From assembly GCF_030409715.1 (NCBI RefSeq), contig NZ_JAUFQI010000001.1, positions 3,026,501 to 3,090,500 on the forward strand: a DNA stretch of 64,000 nucleotides, given 5' to 3'. The stretch comes from Reinekea marina. GTDB lineage: Bacteria; Pseudomonadota; Gammaproteobacteria; Pseudomonadales; Natronospirillaceae. Made by a program: the position numbers and the translations under genes. Within the stretch, counting starts at the first letter, position 1. Every line of letters begins with the position of its first letter. Positions 20,117 through 29,566 of this stretch are shown here, piece by piece. The notes below the pieces were generated by a model. That model was not told where the DNA came from. It saw only the letters and a list, made by a program, of their open reading frames with translations, and searched no databases.

Positions 20117-20706
20117 CACCAAATGACATCATTGTTGAACAAATAGGCTTGTCTTTAGAAACCTTTCAGATGGCAGCAGAATCTTTGTCTGACATCTTAA
20201 TTCAGGCCAGTGAAATGGCTACCGAATGCTTGATTAACGATGGCAAGCTGGTTGTGGCCGGCATGGGCACATCGGCTTCAACGGGCAGTAACTTTGTGTC
20301 GAAGTTGCAAAGCCAGTTTGAAAGAGATCGCCCCGGGCTGCCAGCCTTATCATTATCGACCGATGGAATAGTCACAAGTGCCATAGCTCATGAATTTGGG
20401 CCTGGTGAAATTTACGCGCAACAAATTCGCTCCTTGTGCCACAGTCCTGACATTTTTGTCGCCATCAGTTCTTCGGGAAAATCACCCGCTGTGATAAAAG
20501 CCATTCAAGCAGCACACGATCAAGGCATCACCGTGATTGCGCTCACTGGAGGCAGTGGTGGTGACGTCGCTACACTCCTTGATGAAAATGATATAGAGTT
20601 ACGAGTAGAAAGTGATCGACTGGGCTGCATCCAACTGACTCATCATTTATTGTTAAACATGCTCGTCGAATTAATTGAGAATCAAATTTTTGGATACGAA
20701 TTATGA
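20113..20706 (+). CDS. diaA: DnaA initiator-associating protein DiaA (SIS domain)
   Basis: In E. coli DiaA binds DnaA as a tetramer and promotes its assembly at oriC. SIS-domain protein related to phosphoheptose isomerase GmhA: VVAGMGTSASTGSNFVSKL, VAISSSGKSPAVIKAIQAA and TVIALTGGSGGD. I start at the ATG at 20113 (MTPNDIIVEQ), which overlaps the yraN stop as ATGA and gives 197 residues, as in E. coli DiaA. The frame is open back to 20083. A GmhA role cannot be excluded from sequence alone, but the lpoA-yraN-X-dolP context favours DiaA. Confidence 0.87.
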   Translation: MTPNDIIVEQIGLSLETFQMAAESLSDILIQASEMATECLINDGKLVVAGMGTSASTGSNFVSKLQSQFERDRPGLPALSLSTDGIVTSAIAHEFGPGEIYAQQIRSLCHSPDIFVAISSSGKSPAVIKAIQAAHDQGITVIALTGGSGGDVATLLDENDIELRVESDRLGCIQLTHHLLLNMLVELIENQIFGYEL

Positions 20707-21272
20707 TCTACCGACTCTTGGCCGCGTTTTTACTAGTGAGTATTTTTACAAGCTGCACCACAATTAGCCGAAGTGTTGCTAATGGCCCAATTGAAGCCGA
20801 TTTGGAAGGTCGAACCATGGGCGAGGTGATCGATGACAAAACAATGCGCACTCGCTTAACCGTCAACTTAGAAAAACTAGATCCTCGCTTTGAAGATGCG
20901 CACGTAAATGTTCATGTCAATGCCGGTATTGTTTTATTAGTTGGTCAAGTTCCAAGTGGTGACATGATTCAAAAAGCGACGCAACTATTACGCGCAGATA
21001 AACAAGTAAAAGCTATTCACAATCACCTCACGGCTGAGTCTAATATCAAAACAGGGCTGAGAACAAATGACAATTGGCTCGCCTTAAAAACGAAATCAAG
21101 AATGTTTACAACCGACCACTTCCCTTCTTCAAAAGTCGATATCATCGTCGAAAAAGGCGTGGTTTATTTAATGGGACGCGTAACGGAAGGTACGGCAAAG
21201 CAGGCTGTTAAAATTGCAACCGAAGTCAATGGTGTCCAAAAGGTGGTCATGGTTTTTCAGATCATTCCTTGA
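20703..21272 (+). CDS. dolP: BON-domain outer-membrane lipoprotein DolP (YraP)
   Basis: Dual-BON lipoprotein that in E. coli binds anionic phospholipid, localises to division sites and supports outer-membrane integrity. 189 residues. The signal peptide ends in FTSC (Cys at about 18). The first BON domain covers about 45-115 and the second about 120-188 (AGIVLLVGQVPS and GVVYLMGRVTEG mark equivalent strands). It overlaps the diaA stop by 4 bp and closes the lpoA-yraN-diaA-dolP set. No clear terminator follows. Confidence 0.9.
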   Translation: MIYRLLAAFLLVSIFTSCTTISRSVANGPIEADLEGRTMGEVIDDKTMRTRLTVNLEKLDPRFEDAHVNVHVNAGIVLLVGQVPSGDMIQKATQLLRADKQVKAIHNHLTAESNIKTGLRTNDNWLALKTKSRMFTTDHFPSSKVDIIVEKGVVYLMGRVTEGTAKQAVKIATEVNGVQKVVMVFQIIP

Positions 21273-21351
21273 TATATATCAGCTCAGCATCTAAATTCAA
21301 GGATAGTATAAAAAGGTAAACCAACACTCACCCCAAGTAGGAGAAGTGATT

Positions 21352-22239
21352 ATGGTCAACCATAAACATATTATTATGTTGTACGATGAATCTGAGGATT
21401 GCGCGAACGCCGTAGACAAGGCTGCAAATTTAGCGCGGCTGTCTGGATCATCTTTAACATTATTTGCTTGCGATTACAGCGGATCACTCACCACCAGCCA
21501 CCCCCATTCTGAAAACGCTCGCGATGCATTTTTGACCCGGCTGAAAGACAGCCTCGACCCCTTACGAGATATCGCGAGAAAATACGACATAGATGTCACC
21601 ACAGAAGCCGTCTGGGATAAACATTCCGGTGAAGCTCTGATGACCTATCTTGAAGGCAACCCTGCCGATTTAGTCGTAAAAGCCACGCATCATCAAAACG
21701 TCATTCAACGAACTTTTTTTAGCCAAACCGATTGGGAGTTAATTCGAAACTGCCCTGTGCCGCTATTACTCACTAAGGGCACAAAATGGCAAACCCCAAT
21801 GAAGATCACAGCGGCAGTAGACCCTGTAAGAACGAATGATAAACCCGATTTTCTCGATGATCACATTATTCAATGTGGTACGGCAATGCGCGATTTAACG
21901 AACGCAAATTTGCATCTTTTGCACGTATACGACCCAACACCATTGATGATTTATTTAGATCAACCAGCAATCAATTCAACAGAAGTCGGTGAAGAAATAC
22001 GCATACAACATGCAAAAGCCCTTGAAGAATTAGCCGAGGGTAAAAATATCGATAAAGCGTTCGCCCATTTACAAATGGGTTCCCCTGTGCAAGTTATTCC
22101 CGATTTCTTATATGAGAACAATACCGACATGGTAATTATGGGCGCTGCTTCACGCAGTGGTATAGAGCGTTGGCTACTAGGCCACACGGCCGAAAAAGTC
22201 TTAGATAGAATTACCGTCGATATCCTTATTGCAAAATAG
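21352..22239 (+). CDS. uspE: Tandem universal stress protein (UspE-like)
   Basis: Cytoplasmic stress protein with two Usp domains in one chain (about 1-145 and 150-295), the UspE arrangement. The second domain ends with the motif VIMGAASRSGIERWLLGHTAEKVL, a nucleotide-binding-type G-x2-G-x9-G signature. The frame is open from a GTG at 21346, but the ATG at 21352 is 8 nt after AGGAG and is the better start (295 residues). Single-gene unit. Confidence 0.88.
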   Translation: MVNHKHIIMLYDESEDCANAVDKAANLARLSGSSLTLFACDYSGSLTTSHPHSENARDAFLTRLKDSLDPLRDIARKYDIDVTTEAVWDKHSGEALMTYLEGNPADLVVKATHHQNVIQRTFFSQTDWELIRNCPVPLLLTKGTKWQTPMKITAAVDPVRTNDKPDFLDDHIIQCGTAMRDLTNANLHLLHVYDPTPLMIYLDQPAINSTEVGEEIRIQHAKALEELAEGKNIDKAFAHLQMGSPVQVIPDFLYENNTDMVIMGAASRSGIERWLLGHTAEKVLDRITVDILIAK

Positions 22240-22248
22240 CCTGTTACT

Positions 22249-22284
22249 TAACCAATAATCGGCCAACCTGTCGATTATTGGTTA
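22249..22284 (+). repeat. 13-bp inverted repeat after uspE
   Basis: A perfect 13-bp stem (22249-22261 with 22272-22284) around a 10-nt loop starts 10 bp after the uspE stop. The 3' side is not followed by a T run, so it may stabilise the mRNA end or be a binding site rather than a classic intrinsic terminator. Confidence 0.6.
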
Positions 22285-22435
22285 CATCTATAAACACCAA
22301 TTTATAAACACTCCCCTATTTTTCGAGTTTTTTCACAAATCCTCGAATTGACGAACCTTATTGCTTTTAATCGGATGATAACTGTGTGATATTCAACCAA
22401 AACAATACCAATTAAATACCAATAAGGTAAATATC

Positions 22436-22945
22436 ATGAAACATACTCTCTCTTTGTTTATTTTCCTGCTGTCCAGTTCTCTTAGCTATGCTCAAACTTG
22501 TCCAAATAAACTCCCAGCCTCCAGCCCAAACGATGATTTCCAAATACATTCCGATGGAACAGTCACCCATTTGCGAACGGGGTTAATGTGGTCTCGCTGC
22601 AGTTTAGGTCAGACACATAAGGAGGATCTCTGTATTGGTGAGGCCAGTGAGGTTGATTGGAGCTTTGGAACTGAAGCCGCCACAGCGAGCAATTTGGCTG
22701 GCCACAACGATTGGCGCTTGCCCGACATTACAGAAATTGAGACTCTCATAGAAAGAGCTTGTTATGACCCAGCCATTAATCTAACAGTGTTTCCAAATAC
22801 ACCGTCGTTATTTTATTGGTCAAATACTCCCGACATATACGGCCCAGGCCCTGCGTGGCGATTATTTTTTTACTATGGAGATATTTATTACTACTCCTAT
22901 AAACATAACCAAAGCGCGGTCCGCTTAGTACGCAATGTAAAATAA
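22436..22945 (+). CDS. Secreted DUF1566 protein
   Basis: Exported protein of unknown function. 169 residues: signal peptide of about 19 (cleavage near SYA-QT), then one DUF1566 (Lcl C-terminal-like) domain with TGLMWSRC, ASNLAGHNDWRLPDITEIETL, SLFYWSNTP and the C-terminal SAVRLVRNV. Four cysteines remain in the mature chain (positions 22, 54, 66 and 108 approximately), which would allow disulfides. The domain is common in secreted and surface proteins of marine bacteria. It stands alone between uspE and aroA. No enzymatic motif is visible. Confidence 0.8.
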   Translation: MKHTLSLFIFLLSSSLSYAQTCPNKLPASSPNDDFQIHSDGTVTHLRTGLMWSRCSLGQTHKEDLCIGEASEVDWSFGTEAATASNLAGHNDWRLPDITEIETLIERACYDPAINLTVFPNTPSLFYWSNTPDIYGPGPAWRLFFYYGDIYYYSYKHNQSAVRLVRNVK

Positions 22946-23079
22946 GCATTAGAGTTGTGAACCTTTGCTTGGTGAATAATTTCGAAAACAGCCTTTCATT
23001 GCGTTTTACGACTGCGATTTAGGGCGTTCTGGCGTACAATAGCCACATTCAGTCAACTACTAATCGTTGTTAGGACACT

Positions 23080-24363
23080 ATGGAACAGCTTGCGCTAAAA
23101 AAACTCAGTCGCGCTGAAGGCGACATTACCATCCCAGGTTCAAAAAGTTTATCGAATCGAATTTTATTATTATCAGCATTGTGCTCTGGCACAACCTACA
23201 TCAGCAACTTGCTCGATTCTGATGATATTAAGCACATGCTAACGGCGCTGAAGCAATTGGGTGTCAGCTATCAACTCAGCGATTGCAAGACCGAGTGTAA
23301 AGTTGAAGGCTTAGGAGGCGTGCTGGCACAAGGGCAAAAAGAGACGCTGTATTTAGGGAATGCAGGGACCGCAATGCGACCGCTGGCCGCGGCACTTTGC
23401 ATTGGCTCTGGGGAATTCACCTTAACCGGCGAAGACCGCATGTTCGAACGCCCAATTGGCGACCTAATCACAGCGATGGCGCCTTTAGGTATCAAAGTGG
23501 ATTACTTAAAAGATGAAGGCTACCCTCCCCTAAAAATCACCTCACAACCGCTAACAGGTACCGATGTAAGCATAGATGGTAGTATTTCGAGTCAATTTTT
23601 GACCGCGTTGCTGATGGTTGCTCCCCTATTAAATCAAGATTTTACAATAAATGTTGAAGGCGAGCTGGTCTCAAAGCCCTACATAGACATAACTCTTGAT
23701 GTGATGAAACGATTCGGCGTTCTAATTGAGAATGACCAATACCAGTCCTTCAATATAAAAAAAGGCCAACAATACCAGTCTCCAGGTAACATCAGCGTAG
23801 AAGGCGATGCTTCAAGCGCCAGTTACTTTTTAGCCGCTGGCGCCATAGGAGGCGGTCCAGTGAAAGTACAGGGTACCGGCCTTGATTCTGTACAAGGCGA
23901 TGCGAAATTCGCAGAAGTACTTGAACAGATGGGAGCCACCGTTAACTGGTCGGGGAATTGGATCGAAGTATCAAATGACAAACCGCTCAAAGCGATCGAC
24001 CTCGACTTAAATCATATCCCAGATGCCGCCATGACAATTGCGACTACAGCCTTATTTGCACAGGGAACAACGACTATTCGCAATATTTATAATTGGCGGG
24101 TCAAGGAAACGGATCGTATTGCAGCCATGGCAACTGAACTGCGGAAATTGGGAGCGACGGTTGATGAAGGCGAAGATTATATTTCTGTAACTCCGCCAGA
24201 AACCATTGGTAGTGCGGCGATAGACACCTACAATGACCACCGAATTGCCATGTGCTTCTCGTTAGCCTCATTTGGAAGTGATGGTATTGTAATCAATGAT
24301 CCAGGCTGCACAGCAAAAACATTCCCCGATTACTTCGAACGATTTGCAAAAATCACAAAATAA
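23080..24363 (+). CDS. aroA: 3-phosphoshikimate 1-carboxyvinyltransferase (EPSP synthase)
   Basis: Shikimate pathway step six: joins phosphoenolpyruvate to shikimate 3-phosphate. 427 residues, class I type. Motifs: [17 protein letters not shown] at the start, [16 protein letters not shown] (about 90-105), FERPIGDLI, and [15 protein letters not shown] with [11 protein letters not shown] near the end. It is an independent unit ending 30 bp before the ppa leader. The pathway relative aroQ lies 2 kb downstream but is not in the same operon. Confidence 0.97.
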   Translation: MEQLALKKLSRAEGDITIPGSKSLSNRILLLSALCSGTTYISNLLDSDDIKHMLTALKQLGVSYQLSDCKTECKVEGLGGVLAQGQKETLYLGNAGTAMRPLAAALCIGSGEFTLTGEDRMFERPIGDLITAMAPLGIKVDYLKDEGYPPLKITSQPLTGTDVSIDGSISSQFLTALLMVAPLLNQDFTINVEGELVSKPYIDITLDVMKRFGVLIENDQYQSFNIKKGQQYQSPGNISVEGDASSASYFLAAGAIGGGPVKVQGTGLDSVQGDAKFAEVLEQMGATVNWSGNWIEVSNDKPLKAIDLDLNHIPDAAMTIATTALFAQGTTTIRNIYNWRVKETDRIAAMATELRKLGATVDEGEDYISVTPPETIGSAAIDTYNDHRIAMCFSLASFGSDGIVINDPGCTAKTFPDYFERFAKITK

Positions 24364-24435
24364 TCGCTAGAAAGCTGCGCATTTGCTTATATAATGCGCG
24401 GCATTGTCAAAAATTCGATACCAAGAGAGAGAACT

Positions 24436-24963
24436 ATGAGCTATTCACAAGTACCTGCGGGTAAAGACGTCCCTAATGATGTTTTCGTTGTCATTGAGAT
24501 CCCGGCCAATCACGACCCGATCAAATATGAGATCGAGAAAGAGTACGACGCGCTTATGGTTGACCGCTTCATGGCGACGCCTATGTTTTACCCTGCTAAC
24601 TACGGCTATATCCCTGAAACGTTAGCGGATGATGGCGACGCTGTCGATGTATTAGTAGTGACTCCGTATCCAGTCGCTCCGGGTTCTGTTATTCGATGCC
24701 GCCCTGTTGGCGTGTTAGAGATGACCGATGAAGCAGGAAGCGATGCAAAGGTTATTGCTGTTCCGCATGACAAACTCACTAAAATTTACAGTGATGTTCA
24801 AGAAGCTACCGATTTACCAGAATTACTTCTGAACCAAATCAAACACTTCTTTGAAAACTACAAAGATTTAGAAACAGGCAAGTGGGTAAAAGTAGATGGC
24901 TGGGCAGATGCCGCACGCGCCAAGCAGATTATTGTGGAATCATTTGAAGCCGCTAAAAAATAA
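24436..24963 (+). CDS. ppa: Inorganic pyrophosphatase
   Basis: Hydrolyses pyrophosphate, driving biosynthetic reactions forward. Family I enzyme; from the ATG at 24436 ([10 protein letters not shown]) it has 175 residues, like E. coli Ppa. The frame is open from 24394, but AGAGAGA just before 24436 and the family N-terminus support the later start. The metal site reads [11 protein letters not shown]; the fourth residue of the usual DGDPVDV signature is Ala instead of Pro, while all the aspartates are kept. [13 protein letters not shown] and KWVKVDGW are also typical. Confidence 0.96.
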   Translation: MSYSQVPAGKDVPNDVFVVIEIPANHDPIKYEIEKEYDALMVDRFMATPMFYPANYGYIPETLADDGDAVDVLVVTPYPVAPGSVIRCRPVGVLEMTDEAGSDAKVIAVPHDKLTKIYSDVQEATDLPELLLNQIKHFFENYKDLETGKWVKVDGWADAARAKQIIVESFEAAKK

Positions 24964-24970
24964 TCTAAAA

Positions 24971-24995
24971 AAAGGCACTCCATCTGAGTGCCTTT
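24971..24995 (+). terminator. Intrinsic terminator after ppa
   Basis: Ten-bp stem AAAGGCACTC / GAGTGCCTTT with a 5-nt loop, followed by ACTTTCC. It starts 7 bp after the ppa stop codon. Confidence 0.8.
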
Positions 24996-25050
24996 ACTTT
25001 CCTATGTTTAGTCGTTTCTTGCCACAAAAGCGATGCAGCTCAACGTTTCA

Positions 25051-26124
25051 CTAACCTTTCTCTAGTAACTCTCGTAAATCAATAATGGCCGCATTTGCAC
25101 GCGAGATATAATTTGCCATGACAAGAGAATGGTTAGCTAATATGCCCAAACCGTCTCCATTCAGAATTATGGGGGACCAAATATTAGACTGAGTGCCTTC
25201 CAACTCTCGAATAATTTGCTGCAAGCTGACCAAGGCATTCTTATCTTCTAGGACCGACTCAAAATCGACTTCTATTGCCTGCAGTATATGAATCAGAGCC
25301 CAAGATGTTCCCCGTGCTTCATAAAAAACATTATCAACGAGTAATCTAGGTGTTTTAACTTGCTGTTGCTGGCCCGTAGGCGTTGATTGTTCAGACATGG
25401 CTGATTGCCCTGCTAGATCGGTATTGAACCGAGTCTGCCCAACAGAAGCACTTAACCGTTGCGATAACGAGCCTAACCTCGTTTCAACATCTCTTAACCA
25501 GCTCGATAAATTGTCAGCTCGAGCATAAAACTGCGCATTGCCCTTGTCGACATCAGCCAAGCCCACTAAGTATTTATTGATCAACTTAATCGCTTCACGA
25601 TACTGGCCTTCAGTGGCTGGCAGCATCCAGCTGTCGTGGTCAAAGTGCAACAGCGGTTCCGCTTTTGCTAAAAACTCATCTTCGGTCGATTGCGATTGAG
25701 AGCGACTCATATCTTTACGTAATGATCGAGACAGGTCTCGCAACTGAATAACAACACCAAACTCCCAACTGGGCATATTGTCTAAAAATATCGATGGCGG
25801 CGTTACGTCATTCGCTAAATACCCACCTGGTTTAGTGAGTATAAAATCAGCTAAGTAACTGAGAGTATAAGTGGTGGTGTAACCGACGACCAGTTGCTGC
25901 CCTTGCTCAGAAGCATTCTGTTTTGCCAAAGACGCCATGTTATATACAGCGGGCTCTCGGCTCCAAAGAATACCTAAAAATGACCAGATAACGGCGAGTG
26001 CGACGATAAGAAAAATTGAAAGGCGGCCGATTTTCTTCTTTCCTGCCCCTGAGCTCGGTTCACTTTTGTTCGAGAATCGAAATTTCAATTCATTCCAACT
26101 CCGTAAAATTCGTGCTTTTAGCAT
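25051..26124 (-). CDS. DUF2333 family membrane-anchored protein
   Basis: Conserved protein of unknown function, known mainly from Pseudomonas and relatives. 357 residues: a cytoplasmic tail with a basic GAGKKK stretch, one membrane segment at about 36-53 (IFLIVALAVIWSFLGILW), then a large periplasmic part with LTKPGGYLANDVTPPSIFLDN (conserved in the family), Arg/Leu-rich helices and SWALIHILQAIEVDFESVL. Facing aroQ divergently. No catalytic motif is recognisable. Confidence 0.85.
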   Translation of the reverse strand: MLKARILRSWNELKFRFSNKSEPSSGAGKKKIGRLSIFLIVALAVIWSFLGILWSREPAVYNMASLAKQNASEQGQQLVVGYTTTYTLSYLADFILTKPGGYLANDVTPPSIFLDNMPSWEFGVVIQLRDLSRSLRKDMSRSQSQSTEDEFLAKAEPLLHFDHDSWMLPATEGQYREAIKLINKYLVGLADVDKGNAQFYARADNLSSWLRDVETRLGSLSQRLSASVGQTRFNTDLAGQSAMSEQSTPTGQQQQVKTPRLLVDNVFYEARGTSWALIHILQAIEVDFESVLEDKNALVSLQQIIRELEGTQSNIWSPIILNGDGLGILANHSLVMANYISRANAAIIDLRELLEKG

Positions 26125-26267
26125 GATCTAAACTCCTTTAATCAGTGCTCAAGGGTACTCACCCAACAGGCAGATGCCAATAGCCCAACAGTCATATTAG
26201 CAAAGCATTTTTTGTTTTATGAACATTTTTCACAACTAAAATTCGTCTTACCAGTTGTTTGTGCAAC

Positions 26268-26276
26268 TTATCCACA
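26268..26276 (+). promoter_or_regulatory. Perfect DnaA-box consensus in the DUF2333/aroQ gap
   Basis: TTATCCACA matches the DnaA box consensus TTATNCACA exactly. It lies in the 223-bp divergent intergenic region. One box is expected occasionally by chance, so binding is only possible. Confidence 0.35.
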
Positions 26277-26347
26277 CTATCGTGTACCTTTAGCCGAAAT
26301 TCGAAGTCATTTCGCGACATCTACTGATTCACATAAATGGAAAGATA

Positions 26348-26788
26348 ATGGCAAACATACTGCTATTGAACGGCCCAAACTTAAATTTATTGGGCACTCG
26401 GGAGCCCGAAGTGTATGGCTCTGAAACACTAGATGACATCTGTGCCGAGTTGAAAGATCAAGCGCATGCCTTGGGGCACGGGTTAGAAACGTTTCAAAGT
26501 AACCATGAAGGTGCTTTGATCGATCGCATTCACGAGACAATGAACGACGGCACTGACTTTATTTTAATAAACCCGGGTGCGTTTACGCACACCAGTATTG
26601 CATTGAGAGACGCCCTAGCCGGCGTTGCGAAACCGTTTATAGAGCTGCACTTATCCAACGTGCATGCACGAGAATCGTTTCGCCAACATTCTTATTTAGC
26701 TGATCTTGCAGTGGGTGTCATTGCAGGCTTTGGCAAAAACAGCTACGAACTTGCGTTGCAAGCAGCGCACAAACAACTCATTAAATAA
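26348..26788 (+). CDS. aroQ: 3-dehydroquinate dehydratase, type II
   Basis: Dehydrates 3-dehydroquinate in the shikimate pathway. 146 residues with the type II signature [19 protein letters not shown] (catalytic Tyr in VYG), [16 protein letters not shown] and [18 protein letters not shown]. The 27-bp gap to accB suggests co-transcription, and aroQ-accB-accC is a conserved order in gammaproteobacteria. Confidence 0.97.
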   Translation: MANILLLNGPNLNLLGTREPEVYGSETLDDICAELKDQAHALGHGLETFQSNHEGALIDRIHETMNDGTDFILINPGAFTHTSIALRDALAGVAKPFIELHLSNVHARESFRQHSYLADLAVGVIAGFGKNSYELALQAAHKQLIK

Positions 26789-26814
26789 TAGATATTTTGC
26801 AGGGGTAACACAGC

Positions 26815-27285
26815 ATGGATATTCGTAAAGTTAAAAAGCTTATTGAACTATTAGAAGAGTCTAATATCGATGAAATAGAGATCGCCGAAGGCGAAGAATC
26901 TATTCGTATCAGTCGAACTTCGCGTTTAGCCGCGAGCCAACCTATGCCAATGTATGCGCAAGCGCCGGCTCAATACGCGGCTCCTGCTGCGCCAGCGCCA
27001 GCTGCACCTGCGGCTCCTGCCGAAGCCCCGGCTGCAGCGGCAGAACCTGCTGGACACAGCGTTAAATCGCCTATGGTAGGCACCTTCTACGCATCTCCAT
27101 CTCCAACTAGCCCTGCATTCGTTGAAGTGGGCCAAAAGGTTAATGCTGGCGATACTATTTGTATTGTTGAAGCGATGAAAATGATGAACCAAATTGAAGC
27201 CGATAAAAGCGGTACCGTAACGGCAATTTTGGTTGAAAACGGCGAGCCAGTAGAATTCGATCAACCATTGATCACCATCAGCTAA
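26815..27285 (+). CDS. accB: Biotin carboxyl carrier protein of acetyl-CoA carboxylase
   Basis: Carries biotin between the carboxylase and carboxyltransferase active sites in the first step of fatty acid synthesis. 156 residues: N-terminal region, a Pro/Ala-rich flexible linker (about 50-78), then the biotinyl domain with EAMKMMNQ, where Lys122 is the biotinylation site. It is followed by accC after 13 bp. The ORF on the opposite strand at 26926-27399 is a shadow of this repetitive coding sequence. Confidence 0.97.
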   Translation: MDIRKVKKLIELLEESNIDEIEIAEGEESIRISRTSRLAASQPMPMYAQAPAQYAAPAAPAPAAPAAPAEAPAAAAEPAGHSVKSPMVGTFYASPSPTSPAFVEVGQKVNAGDTICIVEAMKMMNQIEADKSGTVTAILVENGEPVEFDQPLITIS

Positions 27286-27298
27286 CGGGAGCCTTCTC

Positions 27299-28651
27299 AT
27301 GCTGAAAAAAGTATTAATTGCCAACCGCGGCGAAATTGCATTGCGCATTCTACGCGCGTGCAAAGAACTCGGTATTAAAACGGTTGCTGTGCATTCCACG
27401 GCAGACCGCGAATTAAAACACGTAAAGCTTGCAGACGAAGCTATTTGTATCGGTCCTGCTTCATCAACAGACAGCTACCTCAACATTCCGGCCATCATTG
27501 CTGCGGCTGAAATAAGTGATGCCGATGCCGTACATCCAGGGTATGGGTTTATGGCTGAGCGTGCTGATTTTGCAGAGCAATTGGAAAAATCTGGCTTTGT
27601 ATTCATTGGCCCAACCGCCGATCTCATCCGTTTAATGGGTGATAAAGTGTCCGCTATTGAGGCCATGATTAAAGCAGGCGTACCAACCGTACCAGGCTCA
27701 AACGGCCCAGTGCCAAGCGACCCAGCACGGTGTAAAGAAATTGCCCTACGCATTGGTTATCCGGTCATTATCAAAGCGGCATCGGGCGGCGGTGGTCGCG
27801 GCATGCGCGTTGTTCATAAAGAGGAAGACCTGCTTACCTCAATTGAAGTAACACAAACAGAAGCCGCTGCAGCCTTTGGCGATGGCACCGTTTATATGGA
27901 GAAGTTTTTAACAAACCCACGCCATGTAGAAGTGCAAGTCATTGCAGACGGCCAAGGCAATGCCATTCACTTAGGTGATCGAGATTGCTCGTTACAACGT
28001 CGCCACCAAAAGGTCATTGAAGAAGCACCGGCCCCTGGTATCGATGAATCGGCTCGCCAAGAAGTTTTTGATGCTTGTGTAAAAGCCTGTATCGATCTTA
28101 ACTACCGTGGCGCTGGTACTTTTGAATTCTTGTACGAAGACGGTCGTTATTACTTCATTGAAATGAATACTCGTGTTCAGGTTGAGCACCCTGTTTCTGA
28201 AATGGTAACTGGCGTAGACATCATTAAGGAGCAATTGTTAGTTGCCTCTGGAATGCCTCTTTCGATCAAACAAGAAGATGTGGTAATTCGAGGCCACGCA
28301 TTTGAGTGCCGTATTAATGCAGAAGACCCAAATACATTTATGCCAAGCCCTGGCAAAATTACGCAGTTCCATCCCCCGGGTGGGCTAGGCGTGCGCTGGG
28401 ATTCGCATATTTATACAGGTTATACTGTACCGCCTTTCTACGATTCAATGATTGGCAAGCTGATTACCTTTGCACCGACCAGAGCTGAAGCGTTACTGCG
28501 AATGTCTTCTGCGTTAGATGAATTGGTTGTGAATGGTATTAAGACTAACGTCAACTTGCACAAAGACCTTGTCGAAGACGTTGAGTTCGCTAAAGGTGGC
28601 GTGAACATTCACTATTTAGAGCACAAACTCAGCGACAGCAAGAAAAACTGA
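27299..28651 (+). CDS. accC: Acetyl-CoA carboxylase, biotin carboxylase subunit
   Basis: ATP-dependent carboxylation of biotin on AccB. ATP-grasp enzyme of 450 residues: N-terminal [18 protein letters not shown], the glycine-rich loop [33 protein letters not shown], and [18 protein letters not shown] with the catalytic region. It is the last gene of the aroQ-accB-accC unit and is followed by a strong terminator. Confidence 0.98.
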   Translation: MLKKVLIANRGEIALRILRACKELGIKTVAVHSTADRELKHVKLADEAICIGPASSTDSYLNIPAIIAAAEISDADAVHPGYGFMAERADFAEQLEKSGFVFIGPTADLIRLMGDKVSAIEAMIKAGVPTVPGSNGPVPSDPARCKEIALRIGYPVIIKAASGGGGRGMRVVHKEEDLLTSIEVTQTEAAAAFGDGTVYMEKFLTNPRHVEVQVIADGQGNAIHLGDRDCSLQRRHQKVIEEAPAPGIDESARQEVFDACVKACIDLNYRGAGTFEFLYEDGRYYFIEMNTRVQVEHPVSEMVTGVDIIKEQLLVASGMPLSIKQEDVVIRGHAFECRINAEDPNTFMPSPGKITQFHPPGGLGVRWDSHIYTGYTVPPFYDSMIGKLITFAPTRAEALLRMSSALDELVVNGIKTNVNLHKDLVEDVEFAKGGVNIHYLEHKLSDSKKN

Positions 28652-28709
28652 GTATATAAAGATGACATGAACTGATGATTTTAATTCGTTCATGAAAACA
28701 TCGCATTAA

Positions 28710-28734
28710 AAGCGCGCCCTAGGCGCGCTTTTTT
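28710..28734 (+). terminator. Intrinsic terminator after accC
   Basis: Stem AAGCGCGCC / GGCGCGCTT with loop CTA, followed by TTTTA. GC-rich, placed 59 bp after the accC stop. Confidence 0.85.
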
Positions 28735-28803
28735 ATGAACAAGAAAAATTACTTTAAATGCATTACCCTTATAGGACATCAAATTTAAAGGTAGCTGTTA
28801 TTT

Positions 28804-29277
28804 ATGGATTTCATCTCTTACCCATTGCTGGCCGCCATAATTGGAAACTTAAGTGCACAATTCGCTAAAGCCTTAGTTCAAGGTATCACCAAACGCAGTA
28901 TCGCACCCGATGTCATATTCGCTTCTGGCGGCATGCCCAGCAGTCACTCGGCTTCAGTGGCCGCCCTGGCCATGGCCGTTGGCTTGCAAGATGGTTTCGA
29001 CAGCAGTTTATTTGCCATTGCGCTCACGCTCACCGGTGTGGTCGCCTACGATGCCATGGGTGTGCGCCTCGCGGCCGGCAAACACGCCGCGGCATTGAAT
29101 ATCCTGGTTCAAGAATTTAAAGAACTCGCAGAACTCGCCAAAGAGAACCGCCCCGACAAAGGCATGATCATGATCCGCCACTTCCATGAACGTATCGGGC
29201 ACAGCGTCAGCGAAGTATTAGCCGGCCTAGCCTTCGGCGCCGCGGTTGCTTATGGGGTTTTTAAGGTTTATTTTTAG
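28804..29277 (+). CDS. Divergent PAP2 family (DUF212) membrane protein
   Basis: Small integral membrane protein related to acid phosphatase/vanadium haloperoxidase enzymes. 157 residues with the family signatures FASGGMPSSHSASVAALA (about 40-57), AYDAMGVRLAAGKHA and ERIGHSVSEVLAG, which resemble the PAP2 phosphatase motifs (SSHS and GHS cores). The family is conserved in bacteria and plants, but its substrate is not established. Single-gene unit. Confidence 0.87.
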   Translation: MDFISYPLLAAIIGNLSAQFAKALVQGITKRSIAPDVIFASGGMPSSHSASVAALAMAVGLQDGFDSSLFAIALTLTGVVAYDAMGVRLAAGKHAAALNILVQEFKELAELAKENRPDKGMIMIRHFHERIGHSVSEVLAGLAFGAAVAYGVFKVYF

Positions 29278-29280
29278 TAA

Positions 29281-29490
29281 AAAGCTGCAAGTTTTTAGCG
29301 GCCAGCTGCAAGTAAATTCAAAAGACAAATATATTTGAAGACCTACGTTCAAAGCCCATGTCTTTTGCTTAGTCTTCCACAAATGCCATATTTGCCATTG
29401 AAGCTGGAAATGCTACCAACTTAGCTTGCGGCTTGAAACTGGCAGCTTGTAGCTCAAAAAGTGCGGCTTTGGCCGCCCTGCAACACCAAA
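29281..29490. repeat. GCTGCAA-type repeat relics between the DUF212 gene and ilvD
   Basis: Two AGCTGCAAG copies at the left (29282-29312) face inverted, degenerate copies at 29432-29455 (CTTGCGGCTTGAAACTGGCAG, then CTTGTAGC). Together they form a loose long inverted repeat. The same heptamer is in tandem at 58334-58364. No ORF of note in this stretch. Confidence 0.5.
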
Positions 29491-29566
29491 TTGCATAAAT
29501 CACACTAACAGTTTTTGACAGTTTGGTTAGAATGTAGGTACATCAAGTAAAGAGCAGGATAAAACC

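Noticed and set aside
26926..27399. 157-codon Arg/Ser-rich minus-strand frame
   Set aside because: Complement of the Ala/Pro-rich accB linker; low-complexity shadow.
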